Source: an uncultured Lachnospiraceae bacterium
GTDB taxonomy: Bacteria > Bacillota > Clostridia > Lachnospirales > Lachnospiraceae
NCBI GenBank assembly: GCA_910579735.1
Contig: CAJTUZ010000005.1
Coordinates: 1 to 64,000, forward strand
Reading direction: 5' to 3'
DNA length: 64,000 bases
Shown piece by piece: positions 24,461 through 33,256 of this stretch; the stretch's first letter is position 1; the number at the start of each line of letters is the position of its first letter. The translations under genes and the position numbers were made by a program. The notes beneath the pieces were generated by a model, which searched no databases, was not told the DNA's origin, and saw nothing but the letters and a program-made list of their open reading frames with translations.

Positions 24461-25774
24461 ATGAAATTAGCGGTTGCAGGAACAGGATATGTTGGACTGG
24501 TGGCAGGCGTCTGCTTTGCGGAAAAGGGACACGACGTGACCTGTGTGGATGTGGATGAGAAAAAGGTAAAAATGATGGAAGAGGGCATTACGCCGATCTA
24601 CGAAGAAGGGTTAGAGGAGCTGATGCGCAAGAATAATGCGGCAGGGAGGCTGCATTATACGACGGATTACCGGAATGCCTATAAAGATGCGGACGCCGTT
24701 TTTATCGGTGTGGGAACGCCGGAGCAGCCGGATGGTTCCGCCAATTTAAGTTATATCGCAACCGTTTCCAGACAGATCGCGGAATCGATTGAAAAAGACT
24801 GTCTGGTCGTGGTGAAGTCTACGGTTCCGGTCGGCACAAACGATAAAGTGGAGCAGTTTATCAGGGACTTTTTGATAAGGGACGTAAAAGTGGAAGTGGC
24901 CTCTAACCCGGAGTTTCTGGCGCAGGGATCGGCGGTACATGATACGCTGTATGCGGCGCGGATCATTATCGGTACGGAGAGCGCTCACGCGGAAGAAATG
25001 ATGAAAAAAATCTATGAACCGTTCGGCCTTCCGATCGTATCGGTAGACAGGCGTTCGGCGGAAATGATCAAATATGCCTGCAATGATTTTCTGGCTTTGA
25101 AAATTTCTTATATGAATGATATCGCCAATTTGTGCGAACTGGTAGGCGCCGATATCGATGCGGTGGCTAAAGGCATGAGTTATGACGAAAGGATCGGCGC
25201 ACGCTTTTTAAACGCCGGTATCGGTTATGGCGGAAGCTGTTTTCCGAAAGATACGAAAGCCTTAAAGTATATTGCACATCAGCACGGCTATACGCTGCGG
25301 ACCGTAGAGGCAGCAGTAGACGTCAATGCGCAGCAGAAAACGAGACTGTTCCAAAAAGCGAGCAATCGGATGATCACATTCCAGAATCTGCGGGCGGCGG
25401 TTCTGGGACTGGCTTTTAAGCCGGGGACCGACGATCTGCGGGAAGCGCCTTCTCTTGATAATGTGCAGTTATTATTAGAGAACGGTGCGGATATTTATGC
25501 GTATGATCCGATCGCATCCGACAATTTTAAAAAGCATTATCCAGAAGGGAAATGCATCAAAGGAACGATCCATTATGCAGATACGATACAGGATGCGCTG
25601 CGTGATGCGCATATCTGTTTTATCTTTACGGAATGGAAAGAAATAAAGGCGGTTCCGGCGGAGGAATTTAAGAAATTAATGAGCATTCCGCTTGTGTATG
25701 ACGGACGAAATATTTTTGATACGGCGGTAATGAAGGCGGCCGGCATCGAATACTACAGTATCGGCAGGCCGTAA
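24461..25774 (+). CDS. ugd: UDP-glucose 6-dehydrogenase
   Basis: A 437-residue cytosolic enzyme oxidising UDP-glucose to UDP-glucuronate with two NAD. The Rossmann motif GTGYVGLVAG is at residues 7-16. The catalytic Cys is in GYGGSCFPKDTKAL. The C-terminal substrate domain has LGLAFKPGTDDLREAPS. The length is normal. The UDP-GlcA epimerase encoded 1.1 kb downstream uses the product, so the locus makes UDP-GlcA and UDP-GalA for an acidic surface polysaccharide. GGAAGG lies ahead of the ATG. Confidence 0.97.
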   Translation: MKLAVAGTGYVGLVAGVCFAEKGHDVTCVDVDEKKVKMMEEGITPIYEEGLEELMRKNNAAGRLHYTTDYRNAYKDADAVFIGVGTPEQPDGSANLSYIATVSRQIAESIEKDCLVVVKSTVPVGTNDKVEQFIRDFLIRDVKVEVASNPEFLAQGSAVHDTLYAARIIIGTESAHAEEMMKKIYEPFGLPIVSVDRRSAEMIKYACNDFLALKISYMNDIANLCELVGADIDAVAKGMSYDERIGARFLNAGIGYGGSCFPKDTKALKYIAHQHGYTLRTVEAAVDVNAQQKTRLFQKASNRMITFQNLRAAVLGLAFKPGTDDLREAPSLDNVQLLLENGADIYAYDPIASDNFKKHYPEGKCIKGTIHYADTIQDALRDAHICFIFTEWKEIKAVPAEEFKKLMSIPLVYDGRNIFDTAVMKAAGIEYYSIGRP

Positions 25775-25804
25775 ATAGCGGCAGAAAGCGAAAAAGGAAC
25801 GAAA

Positions 25805-26815
25805 ATGATCCCAACCTTATATATTATTGTGCCATGCTATAATGAGGAAAAAGTGCTTCCCGTTACGAGCAGGATGTTCTCTGAAAAAATAGGTGCCCTG
25901 ATCGGGAACGGGAAGATCAGCGAGGCGAGCAAAGTCCTGTTTGTAAACGATGGTTCCCGGGACAACACATGGAAGATCATCACGGAACTGACGGAGAAGA
26001 ATTTCCGTTTTGCAGGACTTGCACTTTCCCGGAACAGAGGGCACCAGAATGCTCTTTGGGCAGGACTTATGGAGGCGAAGCGGTATGCGGATATTACAAT
26101 CAGCATTGACTGTGACGGTCAAGATGATATCAACGCCATGGACGCGATGATCGACGCATATTATGACGGCTGTCAGATCGTATACGGAGTACGGAAGGAA
26201 AGGAAGACCGATACGGCTTTTAAAAGAATTACGGCGGAAGGTTTTTATCACTGCCTGAAATGGCTCGGCGCGGAAGTTGTTTTCAATCATGCCGATTACC
26301 GGCTGCTCAGTAAAAGAGTGCTGGAAGAACTGGCCAACTTTAAAGAGGTCAATCTCTTTTTGCGGGGCATGATCCCGCTTGTCGGGTTTAAGAGTACAAG
26401 CGTGTACTATGAGAGAAAAGAAAGGCTTGCCGGGAAAAGCCATTATCCGCTCGGGAAAATGGTATCGCTTGCCTTCGACGGGATCACCAGTCTTTCCGTC
26501 AAGCCGATCCGTATGATCATTGCGCTTGGAATCTTTGTTTCGCTGATCAGCTTTGCCGCGATTATCTGGGCTGTTGTCAGAAGCTTTATGGGGAAAACGG
26601 TCATAGGATGGACCAGCACCATGTGCGTGATCTGCTTTATGGGCGGCATTCAGCTGCTGTGCCTGGGCGTTATCGGGGAATATATCGGGAAGATTTATAT
26701 GGAGACCAAACAGCGGCCCAAATATATTGTTGAAAAGTCGGCAGGACTTTGCGCGGAAAAGGAAGATTTGCCGGCTGAAACGAAAAACGGCAGGATAGAA
26801 CAGCCGCCGATCTAA
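25805..26815 (+). CDS. GT2 family glycosyltransferase, GtrB/DPM1-like membrane type
   Basis: A 336-residue enzyme. The GT-A domain begins IIVPCYNEEKVLP, with the donor-site Asp in VNDGSRDNT and the metal site in IDCDGQDD. Two C-terminal membrane segments (about residues 235-260 and 270-293) and the ending GEYIGKIYMETKQRPKYIV are typical of undecaprenyl-phosphate sugar transferases. The likely reaction is transfer of a sugar from UDP-sugar to undecaprenyl phosphate on the inner membrane face. A GtrA-like flippase candidate is encoded at 37678. The gene is 30 bases after ugd. Confidence 0.93.
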   Translation: MIPTLYIIVPCYNEEKVLPVTSRMFSEKIGALIGNGKISEASKVLFVNDGSRDNTWKIITELTEKNFRFAGLALSRNRGHQNALWAGLMEAKRYADITISIDCDGQDDINAMDAMIDAYYDGCQIVYGVRKERKTDTAFKRITAEGFYHCLKWLGAEVVFNHADYRLLSKRVLEELANFKEVNLFLRGMIPLVGFKSTSVYYERKERLAGKSHYPLGKMVSLAFDGITSLSVKPIRMIIALGIFVSLISFAAIIWAVVRSFMGKTVIGWTSTMCVICFMGGIQLLCLGVIGEYIGKIYMETKQRPKYIVEKSAGLCAEKEDLPAETKNGRIEQPPI

Positions 26816-26869
26816 AGAGGCAGTATGATACGTCTGCCAGACAAAGTATATTCAGTAAAGGAGAGATTT

Positions 26870-27871
26870 ATGAAGCAATTGGATACCGGGAAGACATATC
26901 TGATTACGGGAGGAGCAGGATTTATCGGGTTTCACCTGTCAAAGAGTCTGCTTGAAAAAGGAGCGGAAGTCATCGGCTTTGATAACCTCAACGACTATTA
27001 TGATGTGTCTTTAAAAGAAGACAGACTGGCGATCTTAAAACAATATGAACATTATACTTTTATCAAGGGAGATCTGTCCGATAAAGGTGATGTATTCAGA
27101 CTTTTCCAGGAATACCATCCCCAGATTGTCGTAAATCTGGGCGCGCAGGCAGGTGTCAGAAACAGCATCGACAATCCCGACGCGTATATGCAGTCCAATA
27201 TGATGGGATTTTTTCATATTCTGGAAGGATGCCGTTATTTTCCCGTAGAACATCTTGTCTATGCCTCGTCCAGTTCCGTATACGGAGGAAATGAGAAAAT
27301 TCCTTTCTCCACACAGGATAAGGTGGACGAGCCGGTCAGTCTGTATGCGGCGACGAAAAAAGCAAATGAATTGATGGCGCATGCTTACAGCAAACTGTAC
27401 CGGATCCCGGTGACCGGACTGCGTTTTTTCACGGTGTACGGGCCTTTCGGCAGACCGGACATGGCATATTATAAGTTTACGAAGAAGATCCTTCAGGGCG
27501 AGCCGATCCAGGTTTATAATAATGGTGACATGTACCGTGATTTTACGTATATTGACGATATCGTAAAAGGCGTGGAAAATATTCTCTGCAATCCGCCTGA
27601 GGTCGATGAAAAAGGCGTCAGCGCCAAAGTCTATAATATCGGCAACAACAAACCGGAAAAACTCATGTATTTTATCGAAACACTGGAAAAATGCCTTGGC
27701 AAAAAGGCCGTCATGGAAATGCTGCCGATGCAGCCGGGAGATGTTTATCAGACGTATGCGGATGTCAGAGACCTGATATGCGATTACGGTTTTAAACCCG
27801 ACACAACGATAGAAGAAGGCTTAACCAGATTCGCGCAGTGGTACCGGGACTATTATAAAATAGAAAGATAA
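26870..27871 (+). CDS. UDP-glucuronate 4-epimerase (NAD-dependent SDR)
   Basis: A 333-residue extended short-chain dehydrogenase interconverting UDP-GlcA and UDP-GalA. It shows the Rossmann GGAGFIGFHL, the catalytic YxxxK as YAATKK, and GRPDMAYYKF, a mark of the UDP-uronate epimerase subfamily rather than GalE. FDNLNDYYD near residue 37 also fits. I chose the ATG at 26870 because AAGGAGAG lies just upstream; the frame opens 15 codons earlier without a good site. It works downstream of ugd. It ends facing an oppositely oriented SGNH gene. Confidence 0.92.
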   Translation: MKQLDTGKTYLITGGAGFIGFHLSKSLLEKGAEVIGFDNLNDYYDVSLKEDRLAILKQYEHYTFIKGDLSDKGDVFRLFQEYHPQIVVNLGAQAGVRNSIDNPDAYMQSNMMGFFHILEGCRYFPVEHLVYASSSSVYGGNEKIPFSTQDKVDEPVSLYAATKKANELMAHAYSKLYRIPVTGLRFFTVYGPFGRPDMAYYKFTKKILQGEPIQVYNNGDMYRDFTYIDDIVKGVENILCNPPEVDEKGVSAKVYNIGNNKPEKLMYFIETLEKCLGKKAVMEMLPMQPGDVYQTYADVRDLICDYGFKPDTTIEEGLTRFAQWYRDYYKIER

Positions 27872-27892
27872 TATAACTATAGAAGGAAAAAA

Positions 27893-27930
27893 GAACTGCA
27901 GAAAACTCCCTAGAGGAGCTTCTGCAGTTC
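27893..27930 (-). terminator. Terminator of the SGNH/MBOAT pair
   Basis: GAACTGCAGA (27893-27902) pairs with TCTGCAGTTC (27921-27930), with an extra CTCC/GGAG inside. The minus-strand tail is GTTCTTTTTTCC. The stem contains the stop codon of the SGNH gene. It may also end transcription from the plus strand, though without a T-tract. Confidence 0.65.
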
Positions 27931-28869
27931 GGGAACTTCTTCCATTAAAATCTGCATGAAATAGACGGCCCCTTCCGTATTTAAGTGGTCGGCGTCCATG
28001 AAATAAGTGAGATTGCCTCTGAATCTTGCATCATAAGAATAGTCATAATAATTGACACCTGTGTCATTTGCAATTTTTGTCACGGTTTCTTCAAATTCAT
28101 TCAGAAATTCATCTGCTACCAGATCCCTGTAATATTTGGAAAAAGGCGTTGTGACGAGCACCGGGGTAATATCGTGCTCTTTGCAGTAATTAATGATATT
28201 GTACAGATCCTCGATCCGTTCCGGCAGGAAATATTCCTTTTTATTATCGAAATGTCTGCTGTAGCGTTCCTGCGCTCTTGCGGCAAATACTGCGGTATCG
28301 ACTTCGTTTTCGGCAGCAAGTGCAATGATAGAAAGCTGTAAGCTCGGAAACAGTTTTACAATATCTTCTCCCGCGGACAAGATCGGCAGCCTGTTGGTGA
28401 TGATATCTATAAACGGGTCATAATCCGGAATGTTCTTCGGAGAAAGACAGTGATAATAACGCACGCTCATTGCCTCCGCCTCTTCAGCATTCGTTACTTC
28501 GTTATTAAAGGAAAAATAGGATACCGGAATAAACAGTACGCTGCCGGGCGTCATATAGCTGCCGAATTCTTTCAATACGGCATAATCGTAGTTAAACGAC
28601 TGACTTGTATTGGCGAAATTAAAGCAGGAAAAGCCGCGTTCCGTCAGGGGCGTATAGTCAAAATTATAGGCGCCGTGGGAACTGCCGAGATTTCCGACCT
28701 GTACCTGTGTATATTGGATGCCTAACGAGGAGAACTTGGCGACATCCAGGTATTTCTGATCGTTGATCGGCTTATAGGGTTTGTTCAGGCAGTAGATGAC
28801 AAAAACGGCTGCCGCCGGGATCAGAATGCATTTTAGGGCAAATCGTATGACATCGTAATATTTTTTCAT
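27910..28869 (-). CDS. SGNH-like (DltD/AlgJ-type) partner of an MBOAT acyltransferase
   Basis: A 319-residue protein with one N-terminal membrane segment (about residues 10-26) and a large extracytoplasmic domain. The nucleophile region reads NLGSSHGAYNF and the C-terminal catalytic pair is in FMDADHLNTEGA, both SGNH features. It is encoded right after an MBOAT gene on the same strand, the arrangement seen for dlt and alginate acetylation systems, so it probably completes acyl transfer to a sugar outside the cell. The ATG at 28869 is my choice; an ATG at 28881 has its ribosome site too close. Confidence 0.8.
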   Translation of the reverse strand: MKKYYDVIRFALKCILIPAAAVFVIYCLNKPYKPINDQKYLDVAKFSSLGIQYTQVQVGNLGSSHGAYNFDYTPLTERGFSCFNFANTSQSFNYDYAVLKEFGSYMTPGSVLFIPVSYFSFNNEVTNAEEAEAMSVRYYHCLSPKNIPDYDPFIDIITNRLPILSAGEDIVKLFPSLQLSIIALAAENEVDTAVFAARAQERYSRHFDNKKEYFLPERIEDLYNIINYCKEHDITPVLVTTPFSKYYRDLVADEFLNEFEETVTKIANDTGVNYYDYSYDARFRGNLTYFMDADHLNTEGAVYFMQILMEEVPELQKLL

Positions 28870-28930
28870 GATCGTTACCATACCTTTCTTTTGGCCTGTG
28901 AAGTTTTCCGCTTAGCTTTTGCAGCGGCAT

Positions 28931-30361
28931 TCAGAACTGGAAATAAATAAATTCTGTCGCCACGCCCTTTGGTGAAAAAAGAGCAATTACTACTAACAGC
29001 AGGATGTACACCGGAAAGCGGATGAAAAACTTCTGTTTGGAGAATTCTTTGATCACATCGCATTTCAGCGCAAAATAATCATATACGGCCAGTACGAGGA
29101 CGGCCAGGCATCTTCCCGCGATCTGAAAATAGGATAACGGCAGACAGATAGCGGCGGTTTTTAAATAATTGAGCGGACGGGAAGCATCCCAGAACAGCCG
29201 GGAAATGACCCATAACGCATCCTGGATACTGTTCGCTCGGAAGAAAATCCAGGTAAAACACAATAGGATAAACGTGACCGGAAGCATGATAAAATGCTTT
29301 TTGCGGGGTTTTCCTTTCGGACAGATCAATGTTTCTATAATCTGCAGCAGGCCGTGGAGAGCGCCCCATACGATATATGTGATCGTACTGCCGTGCCAGA
29401 AACCGCTCACCAGGAAAGTTAGGAGCAGATTCAGCATATGTCTCCATTTCGGCACTCTGTTGCCGCCTAACGGAATATAGACATAATCTCTGAACCATGT
29501 GGAAAGAGAAATATGCCAGCGGCTCCAGAATTCCTTGATGGAGAAAGAATAGTAGGGACTTTTGAAGTTTGTCATCAGATCGATGCCGAATAATTTGGCA
29601 CAGCCGATGGCGATATCGGAATATCCGGAGAAATCACAGTAGATCTCAATGGCAAACATGACCGTGACGATGATGAAAGCTAGTCCCACATAGGAATATA
29701 CATTGTCATACAGTGTATTTACCGTAATGGCAAAGACGTCGGCGATTACCAGTTTCTTGAAGTATCCCCACGTCATTAATTTTAATCCGTAAGTAACGTT
29801 TTCATAGTTGAAAGGCCGTTCTTTTTTGTACTGCGGCAGAAGGGCGTCTGCCCGGCCGATCGGTCCTGCAAGCAGCTGCGGGAAAAAGGAAACAAAGAGC
29901 GCATAATAGCCGAAATGTTTCTCCGCGCTGGTCCTGCCGCGGTATACGTCGATCAGATATCCCATAGACTGGAAAAAATAAAACGATATGCCGGCCGGCA
30001 GCAGGATGACCAGAGTAAACGGCTGTATCGAAAGTCTCCCCGCAGCGATCATATCATTGATGCGGCTGATGAGCGGATTGGCCGTTTTGAAAAAGACAAG
30101 AATGAGTACGAGCGGAATAATGCCAAGAAGCAGATTTCTTTTTTTCTGCCCGGGTGTTTTTGCCTTTTCGAACGATATGGCCAGAATATAAGTCAGACCG
30201 GTCGTCAGAAACAATAAAATACCGTACCACAGATGCAGATTCATATAGAAGGCATAGCTTGCCAACAGCAGAAATCCCCACCGGTATTTATGCGGAACGA
30301 TATAATATAGAAGAAATACAATGATCAGAAAAATACCGAAAGATACAGAATTAAACAACAT
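28931..30361 (-). CDS. MBOAT family O-acyltransferase
   Basis: A 476-residue multi-pass membrane acyltransferase of the AlgI/DltB type. About ten hydrophobic segments are visible. The invariant motif region FWHGSTITYIVWGALHG carries the conserved His residues, and EFWSRWHISLSTWFRDYVYI is the hallmark preceding block. I started it at ATG 30361, where AGAGGAG lies nine bases upstream; the frame opens 34 codons earlier. It should move an acyl group, often acetyl, across the membrane for attachment to a glycan by the SGNH protein encoded next. Confidence 0.94.
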   Translation of the reverse strand: MLFNSVSFGIFLIIVFLLYYIVPHKYRWGFLLLASYAFYMNLHLWYGILLFLTTGLTYILAISFEKAKTPGQKKRNLLLGIIPLVLILVFFKTANPLISRINDMIAAGRLSIQPFTLVILLPAGISFYFFQSMGYLIDVYRGRTSAEKHFGYYALFVSFFPQLLAGPIGRADALLPQYKKERPFNYENVTYGLKLMTWGYFKKLVIADVFAITVNTLYDNVYSYVGLAFIIVTVMFAIEIYCDFSGYSDIAIGCAKLFGIDLMTNFKSPYYSFSIKEFWSRWHISLSTWFRDYVYIPLGGNRVPKWRHMLNLLLTFLVSGFWHGSTITYIVWGALHGLLQIIETLICPKGKPRKKHFIMLPVTFILLCFTWIFFRANSIQDALWVISRLFWDASRPLNYLKTAAICLPLSYFQIAGRCLAVLVLAVYDYFALKCDVIKEFSKQKFFIRFPVYILLLVVIALFSPKGVATEFIYFQF

Positions 30362-30602
30362 AAACGAAACTCCTCTTCTAAAACGATAGAGCGGCGCAGA
30401 TATAAAACGCATCTCTTTAATAGAGTGTACCACAATTTGGAAAAGTCTGACATATAATTTCACGGATTAAGAAAGAATTAAGAAAGAGCGGAATATTTTC
30501 CGGGTAAAGATGCAAAATTTTCAGGTATATGATAGAATAATGTGGACAGCCTTAAAAATGTGTTTTTATGCGCTGTATTTTTGTAAAGGATAGCGTAGGC
30601 AG

Positions 30603-32132
30603 ATGGGAATTACCTCTTTTTATTTTTTATGCTTTTTTGCATGTATTCTATTTTTATATTATATCATTCCGAAGCGATGGCAGTGGTGTTTTCTGCTGCT
30701 TTGCAGTATTGCGTATTATCTGCTTACAGATAACGGCCTGCTGATCCTTTACCCGCTCGCGTCCGCGCTTGTATGTTATCTCGGGATCCGCATGATGGCC
30801 GGAACGGAGGATGTACGTAAGAAAAAAACGGCGCTTGCGGCAGTGCTGGCCGTCAATCTCGGTATTTTATTTTTGTTGAAATATATAAATTTCGGCGTTC
30901 ATACGATCAACGGCATCGCCCGGCTTGCAGGCCGGGGGGACGAACTGCTGCAGGGATTCCACCTGCTTGCGCCGCTTGGCGTCTCCTTTTATACGTTTAC
31001 GCTGCTTGGTTACGTGATAGACGTCTATTACGGCATTGCCGCGCCGCAGAAAAATTTCGGCAGGCTTGCTCTTTATGGGATGTATTTCCCGGTCATGATA
31101 TCCGGGCCGATTTTATCCTACAGAGAGAGCGGCGAGCAGTTTTTTGAGCCGCATGCGTTTGATTACCGCAAGGTGACAAGGGGCATGCAGAGGATGCTCT
31201 GGGGATTGTTTAAGAAACTGGTCATTGCCGAGAGGCTGCGGCTCCTTGTGGATACCGTATACGGGCAGTACCGGGATTATCCGGGAGCGTTTATCTGGGC
31301 AGCGACGATCTGCTATGCCTTTCAGCTTTATACGGATTTTTCAGGCTGTATGGATATTGTTCTGGGGATGTCGGAGAGCTTTGGCCTGACGCTGCCGGAG
31401 AACTTTAAGACACCGTTTTTTGCAAAAAGCATTTCGGAATATTGGAGAAGATGGCATATTACGCTCGGTGTGTGGATGAAAGATTACGTGTTTTATCCGC
31501 TGCTGCGCTCCCGCTTTTTTACGAAGTTAAATAAGTCCTGGAAAAACAGATTCGGCAAGAAAAAAGGAAAACAGTACGCGACGTTTGCGGCCATGTTTAT
31601 TCTCTGGTTTACGGTAGGCGTGTGGCATGGCGGCGATTGGAAATATGTGATCGGTTCCGGTCTGCTCCACTGGCTCTATATCGTGTCGGAAGAGCTGCTT
31701 GAGCCGCCGTGCGCACGGCTTATGGAAAGACTGCACATCAATGCGAAGGGCAGATTTATGAACGGCGTCCGGATCATCCGGACATTCCTGCTCGTATGTA
31801 TCGGCGATCTGTTTTTCCGGGCGGAATCCGTGTTTGCAGCATGCGCCATGATAAAAAGCGCGGTGACGACATGGAATCCCTTCGTTCTTTGGGACGGTTC
31901 TTTGACGAAACTGGGCTTAAACGGCGTGGAACTTGTGATAGTGGTCTTTTCGCTCCTGATTCTGCTCCTTGTTTCCTGTCTGCAGCAGAAAGGTTCCGTA
32001 CGTGACAGAATCGCCGGTAAGGCGCTGCCCATCCGGTGGCTGATCTGGTATGCACTTTTGTTCTATGTGATTTTGCTTGGCTGTTACGGCCCGGAATACA
32101 GTGCGTCGGAGTTTATTTACCAGGGATTTTAG
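30603..32132 (+). CDS. MBOAT family O-acyltransferase
   Basis: A 509-residue multi-pass membrane protein, the second MBOAT of this region and divergent from the first. Family blocks are LGVSFYTFTLLGYVIDVYYG, EYWRRWHITLGVWMKDYV and VWHGGDWKYVIGSGLLHW with the conserved His pair. An insertion of charged residues (about 300-325) separates two of these blocks. No SGNH gene is directly adjacent on this strand, but several lie within 10 kb. Likely role is O-acylation of a surface polymer. The ATG at 30603 has only a weak upstream site. Confidence 0.93.
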   Translation: MGITSFYFLCFFACILFLYYIIPKRWQWCFLLLCSIAYYLLTDNGLLILYPLASALVCYLGIRMMAGTEDVRKKKTALAAVLAVNLGILFLLKYINFGVHTINGIARLAGRGDELLQGFHLLAPLGVSFYTFTLLGYVIDVYYGIAAPQKNFGRLALYGMYFPVMISGPILSYRESGEQFFEPHAFDYRKVTRGMQRMLWGLFKKLVIAERLRLLVDTVYGQYRDYPGAFIWAATICYAFQLYTDFSGCMDIVLGMSESFGLTLPENFKTPFFAKSISEYWRRWHITLGVWMKDYVFYPLLRSRFFTKLNKSWKNRFGKKKGKQYATFAAMFILWFTVGVWHGGDWKYVIGSGLLHWLYIVSEELLEPPCARLMERLHINAKGRFMNGVRIIRTFLLVCIGDLFFRAESVFAACAMIKSAVTTWNPFVLWDGSLTKLGLNGVELVIVVFSLLILLLVSCLQQKGSVRDRIAGKALPIRWLIWYALLFYVILLGCYGPEYSASEFIYQGF

Positions 32133-32267
32133 CCGGCAGCTCTCCGGCGTTTTGGCGGAAGAGATAAAAAACGCAATTCAGGGTAGAGCAGGCAGATTTT
32201 TTATGATATGATAAGATTATGGATAGCTGTTTTGGAGTGATGAAAACTGCAGGACAGAAAGAAAGGC

Positions 32268-33218
32268 ATGGTTATTGGAATGGATAAAATAGCAGTTTTG
32301 ATCCCCTGTTATAATGAAGAAAAAACGATCGCCAAGGTAGTGAAGGACGCGAAAGAAGCGCTGCCGGAAGCTGTCGTTTATGTATATGATAATAATTCGA
32401 AAGACCGTACGGTAGAATTTGCAAAAGAGGCAGGGGCCAAAGTGCGGTATGAATATATGCAGGGGAAAGGAAACGTAATCAGGCGTATGTTTCGTGAGAT
32501 CGAGGCAGAATGCTATATCATGGTCGATGGGGACGATACGTATCCCATGGAGTATGCCAGAGAGATGGCGGACAAAGTGCTGCAGCATAATGCGGATATG
32601 GTAGTGGGGGACAGGCTTTCTTCCACCTATTTTACGGAGAATAAAAGACCTTTTCACAATTTCGGAAACAGTATCGTACGCAGCAGCATCAACAGGCTGT
32701 TTCACTGCAGTATTAAGGATATTATGACAGGCTACAGGGCATTCAGCTATGGATTTGTGAAAACTTTTCCGGTTCTTTCCACCGGGTTTGAGATCGAGAC
32801 AGAGATGACGATCCACGCGGTTTATAATAATCTGCAGATCGAAAATGTCATTGTAGAATACAGAGACCGTCCGGAGGGCAGTGAATCCAAACTGAATACT
32901 TTTTCAGACGGATTAAAGGTTCTGCATACGATCGTAAAGCTGTACCGGGACTACAAACCGTTTGGATTTTTCGGTGCAGTTGCCGTATTTCTGGCGCTTT
33001 TGGCAGTGGCGCTGTTTGTTCCGATCTTTATTTCTTACGTGGAGACAGGACTGGTACTGCGTTTTCCGACGCTGTTCGGATGCGGGTTTATCGGACTGGC
33101 GGCGATACAATCGTTCTTTGCCGGCCTGATACTATCCAATATGGCATTGAAAAACAGGCGTGATTTCGAATACCGCTATGCCCTGGTCATGCGGCATGTG
33201 GATTCTCATGAAAAATAG
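32268..33218 (+). CDS. GT2 family glycosyltransferase, DPM1-like
   Basis: A 316-residue enzyme with a GT-A domain (residues 5-230) opening AVLIPCYNEEKTIAKVV. The donor site reads YDNNSKDRT and the metal site MVDGDDTYP. Two hydrophobic segments near the C-terminus (about 233-258 and 270-293) anchor it. It resembles polyprenyl-phosphate sugar synthases and is shorter than typical chain-elongating GT2 enzymes. ATG at 32268 or 32280 could be the start; GAAAGG lies just before the first. It faces the large membrane protein gene at 33257. Confidence 0.9.
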   Translation: MVIGMDKIAVLIPCYNEEKTIAKVVKDAKEALPEAVVYVYDNNSKDRTVEFAKEAGAKVRYEYMQGKGNVIRRMFREIEAECYIMVDGDDTYPMEYAREMADKVLQHNADMVVGDRLSSTYFTENKRPFHNFGNSIVRSSINRLFHCSIKDIMTGYRAFSYGFVKTFPVLSTGFEIETEMTIHAVYNNLQIENVIVEYRDRPEGSESKLNTFSDGLKVLHTIVKLYRDYKPFGFFGAVAVFLALLAVALFVPIFISYVETGLVLRFPTLFGCGFIGLAAIQSFFAGLILSNMALKNRRDFEYRYALVMRHVDSHEK

Positions 33219-33256
33219 AGCGGCATGTGAATACCGCTCATGGAATCAGTAGAACA